Source of the DNA: Phytobacter ursingii
GTDB lineage: Bacteria > Pseudomonadota > Gammaproteobacteria > Enterobacterales > Enterobacteriaceae
Direction: 5' to 3'
DNA length: 64,000 nucleotides
NCBI GenBank assembly: GCA_901456055.1
Contig: CABDWT010000019.1
Location: forward strand, 1-64,000
This document shows, one piece after another, positions 20,119 to 30,298 of the stretch. Made by a program: the position numbers and the translations under genes. Each line of letters starts with the position of its first letter. The stretch's first letter is position 1. Under the pieces are notes generated by a model. The model was not told where the DNA came from and made no database searches. It saw only the letters and a program-made list of their open reading frames with translations.

Positions 20119-20905
20119 CGTTCATCCTTTCATCTCTCTGCGGCTTGAGCGCGGTCACATGGATATAACGCCCCAGGCTGATATACGGCTCCTGACGACA
20201 ATATTGCGTTTCAAGTTCAAGCAAGGAGTCAAAACAGTCACGTTGTTGGTGTTTTTCGCGCAGGTAATCGTGAAAGACCCGAACCCCCGTTTTCCCCGTG
20301 ATCTGCCAGCCAATCGCACTCAGCCAGCCATAGACGTCATCCGGATTTCGCGGATAATCCGGGGACAGTGTGCGCTTTTTCTTTTTAGGCATACCTGCCA
20401 GCACATAGTCGAAATTCCCCGCCACCATACTGTGCATCAACAGGCCGTTAGCGTTGTAAAACATCAGCGACAATGTCCCTCCGGGCTTCAAAAACGACCA
20501 CAGCGTTCGCAAAACGTCCACCGGTTCGGCGACCCATTCGAGCACAGCATGGAACAATATCAGATCGACAGGCGATTCCAAATGTTGCGCAATGTCCTGA
20601 GCAGGGCATTGTACAAAATGCATGTTACCGCTCACACCTTTCTCTTCTGCAGCTGCGGTCGCGCGCGTAATCATCTCCTGCGACACATCGCACAGCGTCA
20701 CATGATGGCCACGTTCGGCCATGCGAATCGCAGTTTGCCCTTCGCCGCCCCCTGCATCCAGTACACGAAGCGTGCGGTCACCCACTTCGGCAAGAACCCT
20801 GTCTAAATCCTGCCAGAGGATCGCCTGACGCAGTTGACCTTTGGTCGTGCCATAGATATTGCGGGAGAATTTTTCCGCGATGTCGTCGAAATTACGATCC
20901 TGCAT
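20111..20905 (-). CDS. cmoM: tRNA cmo5U34 carboxymethyl methyltransferase (SmtA)
   Basis: CmoM uses S-adenosylmethionine to convert cmo5U34 to its methyl ester (mcmo5U) in tRNA wobble positions. The 264-residue protein has the Rossmann motif [12 protein letters not shown] at about 45-56, then acidic post-I residues and a conserved FHAVLEWV segment. Length is close to the 261 residues in E. coli. It is the first gene of the muk operon and overlaps mukF by 8 bases. It is divergent from elyC across 117 bp that must hold both promoters. Confidence 0.95.
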   Translation of the reverse strand: MQDRNFDDIAEKFSRNIYGTTKGQLRQAILWQDLDRVLAEVGDRTLRVLDAGGGEGQTAIRMAERGHHVTLCDVSQEMITRATAAAEEKGVSGNMHFVQCPAQDIAQHLESPVDLILFHAVLEWVAEPVDVLRTLWSFLKPGGTLSLMFYNANGLLMHSMVAGNFDYVLAGMPKKKKRTLSPDYPRNPDDVYGWLSAIGWQITGKTGVRVFHDYLREKHQQRDCFDSLLELETQYCRQEPYISLGRYIHVTALKPQRDERMNDE

Positions 20906-21022
20906 GGCCGCTCCGCGATCCTGACAAAACCGCTATTTTGTCACAGCCGTGCTCAGAATGAACCCATCTGGTGTAAGATCCACGCAAAACGCCTGCTGTA
21001 TGGTTAAAAAGGAGACGGACGC

Positions 21023-21802
21023 GTGCTTTTTACGCTCAAGAAATACATTGGCGGCCTGATGCTGCCGCTGCCTGCGTTGCTCATATTGATTGGAATTGGG
21101 CTATTGCTCGTCTGGTTCAGCCGCTGGCAGAAAACAGGCAAAGGTATCATCAGCGCAAGCTGGTTGGTTCTTCTGCTACTGAGTTTGCAACCCGTCGCGG
21201 ATAACATGCTCAAACCCATCGAGGACAGTTATCCCACCTGGCACGGCGAAGAAAAGGTAAAATATATCGTGATCCTGGGGGGCGGATACACCTGGAATGA
21301 CGCATGGGCGCCCAGCTCAAATCTTATTAATAACAGCCTGCCGCGTTTAAATGAAGGTATTCGCCTGTTGCATCTGAACCCAGGGGCGAAATTGATCTTT
21401 ACGGGGGCGGCGGCAAAAACGAACCCGGTCAGTACAGCAGAAGCCGGGGCCAGAGTGGCAGAGAGCCTGGGCGTTCCGCGCAGCGATATCATCACCCTGG
21501 ATTCACCGAAAGATACCGAAGAGGAAGCCACAGCAGTCAAGCAGGCCATTGGCAATGCCCCCTTTTTACTGGTGACATCCGCGTTGCATATGCCCAGGGC
21601 AATGGTTTTCTTCCGTCATGCAGGGCTGCATCCCCTTCCCGCTCCCGCGAACCAGTTGGCTATCGTTTCCCCTCTTAATCCGTGGGAACGCGTCATCCCT
21701 TCCCCGGTCTGGCTCATGCACAGCGACCGGGTGGGGTATGAAACGCTTGGACGGATTTGGCAGTGGTTGAAAGGTGACTCAGGCCAGCCAGGGCAGGAGT
21801 GA
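21023..21802 (+). CDS. elyC: Envelope biogenesis factor ElyC (YcbC, DUF218)
   Basis: A 259-residue inner-membrane protein with two N-terminal hydrophobic segments (about 8-30 and 38-58) and a DUF218 domain beginning VKYIVILGGGYTW. E. coli ElyC is needed for normal peptidoglycan assembly at low temperature, probably by affecting use of the undecaprenyl-phosphate carrier. The start is GTG at 21023, preceded by AAGGAG; the residue length then equals E. coli. Its 3' end overlaps the convergent ycbJ by 24 bases. Confidence 0.94.
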   Translation: MLFTLKKYIGGLMLPLPALLILIGIGLLLVWFSRWQKTGKGIISASWLVLLLLSLQPVADNMLKPIEDSYPTWHGEEKVKYIVILGGGYTWNDAWAPSSNLINNSLPRLNEGIRLLHLNPGAKLIFTGAAAKTNPVSTAEAGARVAESLGVPRSDIITLDSPKDTEEEATAVKQAIGNAPFLLVTSALHMPRAMVFFRHAGLHPLPAPANQLAIVSPLNPWERVIPSPVWLMHSDRVGYETLGRIWQWLKGDSGQPGQE

Positions 21803-22672
21803 CTTAGACGCCAGGTCAAAACTGGGGCGACTGAAGTGGCCCGTGTTTACCAGGTTCGCCACTTCATCCCATAGCAGGTAGAGCCAGCGTCGCCACATGA
21901 ACGATTCCGCAACGGGCGCCCGCTGAAGGTAATGCCAGAACAAGCCTTCGGCCAGGGGACCATCCGCCAGGCGGAACAGCTCATATTCTCGGGGCGCCCA
22001 GAGCATAATGCCCGGCCCAACCATAGCCAGAAGCTGATCGCTTCGGGCATCTTTCAACATACTACGCAGGTTGAAGTTGCCGTGCACCAGCACACAGTTG
22101 TCGTTAAAACCTTCGAACAGCGACGGCAGGCATTCTCTGGTGCGGAACAGGATACGTTTATCCTGCATCGTGAGCCCCGTATTATGGTACTGATTCAGCG
22201 TGGTCCATAGCACTTCCACCCGCTGGCGATACCAGGAGGGCCAGATATTCTCCTGCGTATTGTCCACCATTCCCACACAGCCATGGCTGTCCTGTCTGTG
22301 CCATGACAATAGCCCTTCCACGATTTGATCTTTCAGATGCTCCCAGCGTTCGGGGGTACGTGCAGGCGCTTCCACCGGCACGCCACGCAGGCGTTCCATT
22401 AGCAGGACATCTGGCCCTGGATGCTCTTCATGGGTCATTACGCCATACACGACAGGCATACGTACCGTACCACTGCGTGCCAGCATTGAGATTTTCCATG
22501 CCAGTTGACGTGCAAGGCCAGGGGTGGAAAAACTCCTTGCCAGTAGCGGCATCGGATTTCCCTGGCTGTCATACAAGGACCATAACGTTGTATCAGGTCT
22601 CTCGCTGACACATTCCATGCGGCTCAGCTTTTCACCCAGCAGGTGGCTCAATTCAGCGCGCAGTTGTTCCAT
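21779..22672 (-). CDS. ycbJ: YcbJ, APH-like fold protein with degenerate active site
   Basis: A 297-residue protein equal in length to E. coli YcbJ, which is annotated as phosphotransferase-like and has no established function. The kinase-like segment reads CVLVHGNFNLRSML, where aminoglycoside/choline kinases have HGDxxxxN: the catalytic Asp is Asn and the metal-binding Asn is Ser. The later acidic metal-binding (DxD/IDWE) position reads VGPGIMLWAPREYE. From these replacements I infer a pseudokinase or divergent enzyme. It converges with elyC, overlapping by 24 bases, and lies downstream of kdsB after that gene's terminator. Confidence 0.88.
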   Translation of the reverse strand: MEQLRAELSHLLGEKLSRMECVSERPDTTLWSLYDSQGNPMPLLARSFSTPGLARQLAWKISMLARSGTVRMPVVYGVMTHEEHPGPDVLLMERLRGVPVEAPARTPERWEHLKDQIVEGLLSWHRQDSHGCVGMVDNTQENIWPSWYRQRVEVLWTTLNQYHNTGLTMQDKRILFRTRECLPSLFEGFNDNCVLVHGNFNLRSMLKDARSDQLLAMVGPGIMLWAPREYELFRLADGPLAEGLFWHYLQRAPVAESFMWRRWLYLLWDEVANLVNTGHFSRPSFDLASKSLLPWLA

Positions 22673-22765
22673 ATCAGATTGCCCTCATGAAGACTACTGC
22701 TTTTATAATGAGCGCCGGATGCCGGGATGTCACCCTGATGAGATCAAATGATGACGAGAATTTGC

Positions 22766-22800
22766 GGGAAAAACGCAAATCCCCTCAGAGCGAGGGGATT
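22766..22800 (-). terminator. kdsB intrinsic terminator
   Basis: AATCCCCTC and GAGGGGATT pair around five bases. On the minus strand T-rich sequence (TTTGCGTTTTT) follows, 13 bases past the kdsB stop. Confidence 0.85.
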
Positions 22801-22812
22801 AAGAAGGGAAAA

Positions 22813-23559
22813 TTAACGCATTTCAGCGCGCACACGCACAAGATCTTCCTGCGTATCAACGCCCGTACCGGGGACTTGTGTCGCAACGGCTACATGAATT
22901 TTCTCGCCATACCACAGTACGCGCAGCTGCTCCAGCATTTCGATATTTTCAAGCGGGCTGGCTTCCCAGTTTACATACCGGCGGATAAAACCGGCACGAT
23001 AGCCGTAAATACCGATATGACGCAGGAAAGTATCGCCAATTGTCTCACGAGAAGCCGCAAAACGGTCGCGATCCCACGGAATGGTTGCCCGGGAAAAATA
23101 GAGCGCATAACCTTGTGCGTCGGTCACTACTTTCACCGCGTTAGGGTTAAATGCTTCTTCGGCATGATGAATCGGCACGGCCAGCGTAGCCATCCCGATG
23201 TCGCGCGCGGCCAGGTTTTCAGCCACCTGACGAATAATCGCCGGCGGGATCATGGGTTCATCACCTTGCACATTGACGATCACGGTATCATCACTGAAAC
23301 CACATTTTTCGACGACTTCGGCCAGACGCTCCGTTCCGGACTGGTGATCGGCGCGGGTCATACAGACCTCTCCCCCCGCGGCTTCTACCGCACGCGCAAC
23401 ATCAGTATTGTCGGTCGCAACAATCACGCGCGCCGCTCCTGACTCACGCGCACGCTCCAGCACATGCACCACCATGGGTTTCCCATTGATATCAACCAAG
23501 GGTTTTCCTGGTAAACGGGTGGACGCGTAACGCGCTGGAATGATGACAACGAAACTCAT
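22813..23559 (-). CDS. kdsB: CMP-KDO synthetase
   Basis: KdsB activates 3-deoxy-D-manno-octulosonate with CTP to CMP-KDO for the lipopolysaccharide inner core. The 248-residue length equals E. coli. The nucleotidyltransferase N-terminus [16 protein letters not shown] (about 6-21) and the NVQGDEPMI motif near 98 are the substrate and metal-binding signatures. Its ATG overlaps the ycaR stop by 4 bases (ATGA), so it is translated from the ycaQ-side transcript lpxK-ycaQ-ycaR-kdsB. Confidence 0.97.
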   Translation of the reverse strand: MSFVVIIPARYASTRLPGKPLVDINGKPMVVHVLERARESGAARVIVATDNTDVARAVEAAGGEVCMTRADHQSGTERLAEVVEKCGFSDDTVIVNVQGDEPMIPPAIIRQVAENLAARDIGMATLAVPIHHAEEAFNPNAVKVVTDAQGYALYFSRATIPWDRDRFAASRETIGDTFLRHIGIYGYRAGFIRRYVNWEASPLENIEMLEQLRVLWYGEKIHVAVATQVPGTGVDTQEDLVRVRAEMR

Positions 23560-23738
23560 GGCCGACTCTCTTCTTCTGTTAATGAACGGGCTTCGTTTTC
23601 CAGCAGTACAGGAATGCCCTCGCGCACGGGATAAGCGAGGCTATCCACTTTACAAATCAGTTCTTGTTTATCCTGGCTGTAATAGAGTTTGCCGTTACAA
23701 ACCGGGCAGGCAATGATTTCCAGTAACCGATGATCCAT
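23556..23738 (-). CDS. ycaR: Trm112-family small zinc protein YcaR
   Basis: A 60-residue protein with a CPVC pair at about 11-14 and a further Cys in ELICK, typical of Trm112/UPF0434 proteins. In eukaryotes and archaea Trm112 activates methyltransferases; the bacterial role is unclear. The start MDHRLLEII (23738) gives the E. coli length and has AGGAGG upstream; the frame extends 15 codons further without support. It overlaps kdsB by 4 bases. Confidence 0.93.
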   Translation of the reverse strand: MDHRLLEIIACPVCNGKLYYSQDKQELICKVDSLAYPVREGIPVLLENEARSLTEEESRP

Positions 23739-23792
23739 ATTTCCTCCTGATGAACCTGTCGCGTGATCGGTAAATTTTAACATATCCAGTGG

Positions 23793-25022
23793 TCAGGCTG
23801 CGTCTATTTCCAGCCCCTGACGATGATCAATAAAAAGCCCTTCCGGCAGATATCCAAAGGTAACGCGACGCGCACCTTGCCAGTGCGCAAAATCACCGAT
23901 TGCGTTGATGAGCCCTTTTTCAAGCGTGCGTCCCGGTTTTACACCCTTTTCGAGATAGAGCGCAATGACCTCCAGTACCGACGCTTTGCGATGCATTTTG
24001 GCATCCATTCGCCCGACCAGACGGCCACGATGCAACAGCGGCAACACAAAATAACCGTACTGGCGTTTTGGCGCAGGCGTATAGCACTCCAGCCGATAGC
24101 TAAAATCAAACAGTTGCTCCGCCCGTTTGCGATCCCACACGACCGGGTCGAAAGGTGAGAGCACAGCGCTATGCGTTGCTGTCAGTTTTCCTGCTGTCGC
24201 GAGATCAAGCTGTGACAAAAGGTCTGTATGTAGCCAGGCTGGGCCCAGTTTTTCGACATCCACCGGGACAATCTTGCCCTCTTCCTCCAGGCGTTCAAGC
24301 AGCAGTGGTAACGCAGGTCGGCGCAGACGGTAATAGTCCGCAAGCCATTCGGCACGAAAGAGGCCCAGACTACGCGCACTTTTTTCAAGCATAAGGTGCT
24401 CTGCTTCTGCCTGCGTCAATAAGTCGCGTTCGTCATTCCAGTCTGGCATCACCCGATGGGTGAGATCATAAACGCGCTGGAAATTGCGACGTTCGATAAC
24501 CATCACTTTTCCTGCGGTAAACAACCCTTCAAGATGGCGCTTATGTGGCTTCCATTCCCACCAGCCGCTGGCCCCTTTACGCGGATGTTCAAAATCAGCC
24601 GAACGAACGGGGCCATTTTGCTGAATATGTGCGACGAGCGCCTCAATTTCCTGCGCATGCTCCTGCATCCACGCCTGGCGATATTTCCAGCCCATCTTAT
24701 CAGGGGCAAGCATACGGTGACGGAATAAGGCAAAATCGCTGCGCGGTAAAAAACAGGCCTCGTGCGCCCAGTATTCCATCAGATCGCCATTTTTCAGCGC
24801 GTCATCAAGCCATTGCGCAGGATATTTGCCAAGACGGCTGAATAACACCAGATAGGGGCTACGTGCCACAATGTTGATGGTATCAATTTGCAGCAATGAC
24901 ATACGCTGAATTGTCTTCAGGACGTCACCAGGGGTGGCGCGACGGGATGGTTTTCTCAGTAACCCCTGAGCAGCGAGGTGAAGATGACGGGCAGTTTGCA
25001 GCGTGATTTGTGGCACAGACAT
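23793..25022 (-). CDS. ycaQ: Interstrand-crosslink DNA glycosylase YcaQ
   Basis: A 409-residue HTH_42/AlkX-family glycosylase (E. coli 410). E. coli YcaQ unhooks nitrogen-mustard interstrand crosslinks and excises some N7-alkylguanines. The catalytic Gln-X-Asp motif is visible as QID at 45-47 in SLLQIDTIN, within a winged-helix repeat. The C-terminal beta-barrel region contains conserved GYFVLPLLHRGRLVGR. It lies between lpxK and ycaR on the same strand with short gaps, a conserved position although its function is unrelated to lipid A. Confidence 0.95.
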   Translation of the reverse strand: MSVPQITLQTARHLHLAAQGLLRKPSRRATPGDVLKTIQRMSLLQIDTINIVARSPYLVLFSRLGKYPAQWLDDALKNGDLMEYWAHEACFLPRSDFALFRHRMLAPDKMGWKYRQAWMQEHAQEIEALVAHIQQNGPVRSADFEHPRKGASGWWEWKPHKRHLEGLFTAGKVMVIERRNFQRVYDLTHRVMPDWNDERDLLTQAEAEHLMLEKSARSLGLFRAEWLADYYRLRRPALPLLLERLEEEGKIVPVDVEKLGPAWLHTDLLSQLDLATAGKLTATHSAVLSPFDPVVWDRKRAEQLFDFSYRLECYTPAPKRQYGYFVLPLLHRGRLVGRMDAKMHRKASVLEVIALYLEKGVKPGRTLEKGLINAIGDFAHWQGARRVTFGYLPEGLFIDHRQGLEIDAA

Positions 25023-25064
25023 AGGCTTCCCGGTTGTAGAACACGGCGCGCCCCGACAAGAGTG

Positions 25065-26042
25065 TCAGCGCACCAGAATTAAGAGTTCCTGCAACAACTT
25101 CTCTGCTTGCTTATCCTCAAGATGCGCATCCACAGGCAGATACCACCAGTTTTGCTCCGCAAAGGGGCGACACTTGACGGCATCTTTTTCCGTCATGATA
25201 AGTGTTTGATCCGGCTCAATCAGTGCTGAGACATCCTGCGGGGAAAGCGCCTGGTGATCGGCTAGCGCAACGGTTTTCACCGGATGCGCACCGGCTTCAT
25301 GCAGCGTAGCAAAAAAACGCGGAGGATGACCAATGCCGGCCATCGCAACCAGATTTTGCAACGCATTGACATTGCAGCGCTCGCCAGTGAGCAAATTTAC
25401 AGCCAGCCCTGGCTGCAATCGCATAGCTATCTCGCCAGGCAGAGCAATACCACCGTTCGTGATCACAGCATCAACGGATTTAAGTCGGGATGCCCGTTCA
25501 CGCATCGGCCCTGCAGGAAGCCACCAGCCGTTGCCAAAACGCCGCACGCCATCAATAACAACAATTTCTTTATCACGATGCAGGCGATAATGCTGCAAGC
25601 CGTCGTCGGTAACGATCAGCTGCACTGGCGAAGCGGTCAGAAGCGCTTTGACGGCATCGACCCTGGCGGGAGACACAGCGACAGGCGCTCCTGTACGTTG
25701 AAAAATAAGTACCGGCTCATCTCCCGCCTCCGCGGTCGTGGTTTCAGGCGTGAGTAGCAGCGGGTAGTGTGCGGCTTTACCGCCATACCCTCTGGAAACT
25801 ACCCCGACCCTGATACCGCGCTGCTGTAATTGTTCAACCAACCAGACAACCACCGGCGTTTTGCCATTGCCGCCCGCGGTCAGATTGCCGACCACGACCA
25901 CGGGAACGGGTGCGCGCCAGGCTTTTTTTAACCCCAGCCGCCAGCACAAACGAATAATGCCGCTGACCAGACCATAGAGCCAGGACAGCGGCAATAAAAG
26001 CAGCCACAGCGGTGATTCGCCGGACCAGATGCGCGCAATCAT
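25065..26042 (-). CDS. lpxK: Tetraacyldisaccharide 4'-kinase
   Basis: LpxK phosphorylates the 4' position of the lipid A disaccharide at the cytoplasmic face of the inner membrane. The 325-residue protein (E. coli 328) has an N-terminal hydrophobic anchor (about 12-35) and a P-loop in [11 protein letters not shown] near 55-65. The start overlaps the msbA stop by 4 bases (26039-26042), so product and flippase for lipid A are co-translated, the order seen across Enterobacteriaceae. Confidence 0.96.
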   Translation of the reverse strand: MIARIWSGESPLWLLLLPLSWLYGLVSGIIRLCWRLGLKKAWRAPVPVVVVGNLTAGGNGKTPVVVWLVEQLQQRGIRVGVVSRGYGGKAAHYPLLLTPETTTAEAGDEPVLIFQRTGAPVAVSPARVDAVKALLTASPVQLIVTDDGLQHYRLHRDKEIVVIDGVRRFGNGWWLPAGPMRERASRLKSVDAVITNGGIALPGEIAMRLQPGLAVNLLTGERCNVNALQNLVAMAGIGHPPRFFATLHEAGAHPVKTVALADHQALSPQDVSALIEPDQTLIMTEKDAVKCRPFAEQNWWYLPVDAHLEDKQAEKLLQELLILVR

Positions 26043-27787
26043 TCGCCAAACTGCATTTTATGCAACTGCGCATAAACACCGCGCTGCGCCAGAAGCTCGC
26101 TATGGCTTCCACGCTCAACGATGCGCCCATCTTCTACCACCACGATTTCATCTGCCTGTTCGATCGTAGAAAGGCGGTGGGCAATCACCAGTGAGGTGCG
26201 GTTTTTCTGCAATTCATTGAGCGCCGCCTGAATCGCACGCTCTGATTCCGTATCCAGTGCCGATGTTGCCTCATCCAGGATAAGGATAGGGCTGTCACGC
26301 AGCAGCGCACGAGCAATCGCAATACGCTGACGCTGGCCGCCGGAAAGCAATACGCCATTTTCACCGATAATGGTGTCCAGACCATTGTCCATCTTATTGA
26401 TGAAATCCATGGCATAGGCCATTTTCGCCGCCTGTTCGATCTGCTCACGGCTGTACTCTTCCGTACGGGCATAAGCAATATTATTTGCCACGGTATCGTT
26501 GAAGAGGTGCACGTTTTGCGAGACCAGTGCAACCTGGTTACGCAGTGACGTCAGCTTATACTCACGCAGGTCATGACCATCCATCAGGATCTGACCTTTA
26601 TCAATGTCATAGAAGCGCGTGATCAGGCTTGCCATGGTCGATTTACCTGACCCTGAACGCCCCACCAGTGCCACTGTTTTCCCTGCCGGAATGCTCAGAT
26701 TGATATTACGTAGCGCAGGCGTCTCACGCCCCGGATAAGTAAAAGTGACATCACGGAACTCAACGTCACCTTTTGCACGTTCAATAACCAACGTACCTTC
26801 ATCTTTTTCCTGCTCGCTATCGAGGATAGCGAATAACGTCTGGCAGGCCGCCATCCCGCGCTGAAACTGCGCGTTGACGTTGGTCAACGATTTCAGTGGA
26901 CGCATCAGTGCGATCATGGAGGAGAACACCACGGTGATCGTGCCGGCGGTCAATGTGTCCATCACGCTTGGGAAACTTGCAGCATAAAGCACAAATGCCA
27001 GCGCCAGCGAAGCGATAAGCTGAATGATTGGATCGGATATTGAAGACGCCGACACCATTTTCATTCCCTGCAAACGCATCTTATTGCTGACTTTCTCAAA
27101 ACGGCTCGTCTCGACGCTCTGACCACCAAACATCAGCACTTCTTTATGCCCTTTCAGCATCTGCTCGGCACTGGTCGTCACCTGCCCCATCGTGTTTTGC
27201 ATATTTTTACTGATATTGCGAAAACGCTTTGACACAACGCGAATAGCAAAAGAAACGATCGGCGCAAGCACAATCAGAATGGCGGACAATTGCCAGCTGT
27301 AATAGAACATCATCACAAACAGACCGATGATAGATGCCCCTTCACGCACCACAGTGATCAGCGCACTGGAAGAAGAAGAAGCGACCTGTTCAGAGTCATA
27401 GGTAATGCGGGACAGGAGTGTCCCGGTAGATTGTTTGTCAAAGAAGGATACGGGCATCCCCATCATATGACCAAAGAGGCGGCGGCGCATGGTCATCACC
27501 ACTTTGCCTGAAACCCATGAAATACAGTAGCTAGAAATATAGCTGGTGATGCCGCGTAAAATCATCAGCCCGATAACCACCAGTGGCATCCACAGCAACA
27601 CTGAGCGGTCCGTTTTACCAAAACCATCATCCAGTAATGGTTTGAGAAGCGATAACATAAATGTATCGCTGGCGGCGTTGAGGATTAACGCAACTCCCGA
27701 CACGATCAAACCCGTTTTAAACGGCGCAATGATGGGCCAAAGTCGGCGGAATGTCTGCCATGTTGAGAGATCTTTGTCGTTATGCAT
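26039..27787 (-). CDS. msbA: Lipid A flippase MsbA, ABC transporter
   Basis: MsbA flips core-lipid A across the inner membrane as a homodimer. The 582-residue half-transporter equals E. coli in length: six transmembrane helices within about 1-320, then a nucleotide-binding domain with Walker [10 protein letters not shown] near 376-384, signature [10 protein letters not shown] near 481 and Walker B ILILDEA near 499. The adjacent lpxK overlaps its stop. comEC lies 36 bases upstream on the same strand and may share a transcript. Confidence 0.98.
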   Translation of the reverse strand: MHNDKDLSTWQTFRRLWPIIAPFKTGLIVSGVALILNAASDTFMLSLLKPLLDDGFGKTDRSVLLWMPLVVIGLMILRGITSYISSYCISWVSGKVVMTMRRRLFGHMMGMPVSFFDKQSTGTLLSRITYDSEQVASSSSSALITVVREGASIIGLFVMMFYYSWQLSAILIVLAPIVSFAIRVVSKRFRNISKNMQNTMGQVTTSAEQMLKGHKEVLMFGGQSVETSRFEKVSNKMRLQGMKMVSASSISDPIIQLIASLALAFVLYAASFPSVMDTLTAGTITVVFSSMIALMRPLKSLTNVNAQFQRGMAACQTLFAILDSEQEKDEGTLVIERAKGDVEFRDVTFTYPGRETPALRNINLSIPAGKTVALVGRSGSGKSTMASLITRFYDIDKGQILMDGHDLREYKLTSLRNQVALVSQNVHLFNDTVANNIAYARTEEYSREQIEQAAKMAYAMDFINKMDNGLDTIIGENGVLLSGGQRQRIAIARALLRDSPILILDEATSALDTESERAIQAALNELQKNRTSLVIAHRLSTIEQADEIVVVEDGRIVERGSHSELLAQRGVYAQLHKMQFGE

Positions 27788-27823
27788 TCAAAAAACCAGC
27801 ACTTGTTGAAATAGCCGCATATT

Positions 27824-30088
27824 CTACCCGTTATCTACAGGTACGCCAAACCACTGATGATACCAACGAGGGAAAATTTGCTCACGTAAGCTCAGGATTT
27901 TCCAACCTTGCCGCGAGAATAAAACAGTTATTTGTCCATGATGAGGTGTATCAAACCACCGGTACGCCTGTTGCTGATAGCGTTTTTGCACTTTTGCCGA
28001 CGGCAAACGCCAGTTGTTGTAACGCGATGCAGACACCAGCGCCACCTTTCCATTCACCCTTTGAATAAAAGGGAGCGAGGATGAAGTGGTGCTGCCATGA
28101 TGAGGCACCTGGATAAGTGTAGCCTGGAGATGCTGCCAGTAATGGCTCATCATCCCCATTTCCCCTGCGGTTTCAATATCTCCCGTAAGCAGTATGCTCT
28201 GTTGCCCGTCATTAACCTTGACCACGCATGAGCGATCATTTCCTTTCATTTGCGCATCTCTGAGTGGCCAGTGCGCTGTAAAGGTCAGCCCTTGCCATTG
28301 CCAGCTTTCACCACGAAAACAGGGCTGATGACCAGCCCAGTTTAACGGGCTTTTAACCCAAAGAGAGGGCCAGTCGATGAGAAGCGTATTAAGCCCGCCG
28401 CGATGATCGAGATGATCATGGCTAAGGATAATGCCCTCCGGTTGCAGATGATGCCAACGTAACCAGGGCGTAATCAATTGCTGCGCGCTGTCCCCGCCAG
28501 GCCAGGCAAGCCCGGTGTCGTACAGAATAGCCTTACCATTGCGCTCAATGACCATCGCCAGCCCCTGGCCGACATCAAGCATATGAACAGCCCAGTCACC
28601 GTCGCGCTGGGTTGGCCGAAAAGGGAACAGCATTAGAATGATTGCCGTAAAGCCGATTGCAGGAAAGGAGCGCCAGCAGTGCAATTTTCCCATGACAAGA
28701 AAAAGCCAGGGGAGCCAGGCTAACCCAAGCCAGCGCGCATCCACATCAAGCCAGCCGTGCGGCAGGCGTTGCAGAAACCAGAACAGAATCGCAAGAGAAC
28801 CATCAGCCAGATACCAGACAACTGCCTCAACACTTTGCAGGCCGGCTGGATGCAGTAGCATCCCGAAAAGGACGAGCGGGACAGTGATAAAGGTAACCAA
28901 TGGTACAGCAATTAAATTCGCCGCCATTGAGCTCAAGCTAAGACCGTGAAAAGACAAAATCTGCAGCGGCATTAGCAATAATGTCATGCCAGCCTGGATA
29001 TAGAGAAGGTCGATGAGAATCCGGTGCCACCAGCACGGAGTGTGTATCCGTAATGGGAACCATTGATACCAAAAGATCAGCGCCGCGACGGCGAATGCAG
29101 ACAACCATAAACTTTGCGACAAGACAGCGACAGGATCGATAAACAGTATGCCAGCAATGCAGCACAGCCAGACCTGCCACGGTGTCCACTGGCGTCCCGA
29201 CAGACGTAGCACCGCCCATATTCCAATAGAGAGCGTCGTTCGAAAAGCGGGTGGCTGCATTCCCGTCAATCCGGCGTAACTGACAGCACTGACCACGCCA
29301 ATCAGTAACGGTAAATGCCAGTTAATTCGTCTTGCGGGGAAAAAGCGCTGCACACCTCTTGCCAGTAATACGCCAAGCATTGCCGTTAGCGCAATATGCA
29401 GACCGGATATTGCCATCAGATGGGCAGTCCCCGTCTGACGCATAATATCTTTCACCTCATGATCCAGTGCAGAACGCTCACCAAGCCCCAGCGCAAGAAT
29501 GACTGCCCTCCAGGAGTACGCTTCCAGATGCGTGCTCAGCGAATCCAGGTACTGACCGCGCCAGCTACATTGAGCATCCGCAATCTGCGCATTAATGAAG
29601 CGACCAGTCAGCGGTAAATGCGACGACAGTGCGTGACGCTGAGTATCAAATCCTCCATCATTCAGTTGCCCATGTACAGGCCGCGCTCTGATAGTCATAT
29701 CCCACTGTTGACCAACACACACAGGCTGCGGCAAATATTCGCCATAAAGCGTTATGCCTGCTGCGGGAATGATGCGCTTACCGTCCAGATGGGTGATCTC
29801 AGCGTAGTGTGTTGTTGCATGATCGGTTCCGGTTATCACCACCCTCACCTGCCGATTCGCCCCCGGCAACTGTTGAGTTGGCCAGATAGCCTGCAATGCT
29901 GCTAACAATCCCCACGCGAAAAACAGCACCGTAAAACCGGTATAACGAATGTTGCGCTGATGTCTGCTGGCAAGCAGGCACCCTGCAACAATTATCATCC
30001 AGACATATTCAATTTCAGGCAGTGCTGGGAGAAATAATAGTGGCAATATGCCTACGTTCAGGGAAAACGCTAGCGCAGGTAATGGCAT
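27824..30088 (-). CDS. comEC: ComEC/Rec2-family DNA uptake channel homologue (YcaI)
   Basis: A 754-residue inner-membrane protein with an N-terminal OB-like DUF4131 region, a multi-helix competence domain containing GTAHLMAISGLH (about 235-246) and a C-terminal metallo-beta-lactamase-like domain. The last has LSHDHLDHRGG near 547-557 and VPHHGSTTS. In competent bacteria ComEC forms the channel for single-stranded DNA; in enterics a role in DNA import for nutrition or cryptic competence is debated. I chose the ATG at 30088: it has a perfect AAGGAGG 6-8 bases upstream and gives exactly the E. coli length, whereas the frame extends 18 codons further. Confidence 0.95.
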   Translation of the reverse strand: MPLPALAFSLNVGILPLLFLPALPEIEYVWMIIVAGCLLASRHQRNIRYTGFTVLFFAWGLLAALQAIWPTQQLPGANRQVRVVITGTDHATTHYAEITHLDGKRIIPAAGITLYGEYLPQPVCVGQQWDMTIRARPVHGQLNDGGFDTQRHALSSHLPLTGRFINAQIADAQCSWRGQYLDSLSTHLEAYSWRAVILALGLGERSALDHEVKDIMRQTGTAHLMAISGLHIALTAMLGVLLARGVQRFFPARRINWHLPLLIGVVSAVSYAGLTGMQPPAFRTTLSIGIWAVLRLSGRQWTPWQVWLCCIAGILFIDPVAVLSQSLWLSAFAVAALIFWYQWFPLRIHTPCWWHRILIDLLYIQAGMTLLLMPLQILSFHGLSLSSMAANLIAVPLVTFITVPLVLFGMLLHPAGLQSVEAVVWYLADGSLAILFWFLQRLPHGWLDVDARWLGLAWLPWLFLVMGKLHCWRSFPAIGFTAIILMLFPFRPTQRDGDWAVHMLDVGQGLAMVIERNGKAILYDTGLAWPGGDSAQQLITPWLRWHHLQPEGIILSHDHLDHRGGLNTLLIDWPSLWVKSPLNWAGHQPCFRGESWQWQGLTFTAHWPLRDAQMKGNDRSCVVKVNDGQQSILLTGDIETAGEMGMMSHYWQHLQATLIQVPHHGSTTSSSLPFIQRVNGKVALVSASRYNNWRLPSAKVQKRYQQQAYRWFDTPHHGQITVLFSRQGWKILSLREQIFPRWYHQWFGVPVDNG

Positions 30089-30243
30089 GCCCACCTCCTT
30101 GTTGCGGTAAGTGTGACCGGCGTTGCGCAAGCCGTCTGGCATGATTTTCTTGTTTTGCGGCGAAGGTGGGCAGATTTAAACGAACTTGCAGCCAAAGACA
30201 GGCATTATGCGAGCAGTCTTCCACGGCTCAGGGGGCAGAAATG

Positions 30244-30267
30244 AAAAAAGCACCTGTCGGTGCTTTT
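30244..30267 (-). terminator. ihfB intrinsic terminator
   Basis: GCACC-TGTC-GGTGC flanked by A6 and T4 runs; on the minus strand six Ts follow the stem. It lies 32 bases past the ihfB stop. Confidence 0.92.
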
Positions 30268-30298
30268 CACGATGATTAGGTTTCAATACAGATTGAAC

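Noticed and set aside
19910-20806. 298-codon plus-strand frame across mukF and cmoM
   Set aside because: Shadow of two conserved overlapping minus-strand genes; biased composition rich in Ser, Arg and His.
22687-23442. 251-codon plus-strand frame across the kdsB region
   Set aside because: Opposite kdsB and its terminator; the start has no ribosome-binding site and the product has no recognisable domain.
27824-30088. comEC as evidence of a natural competence locus
   Set aside because: It is the conserved solitary ycaI/comEC of enterics; no other competence gene is adjacent.
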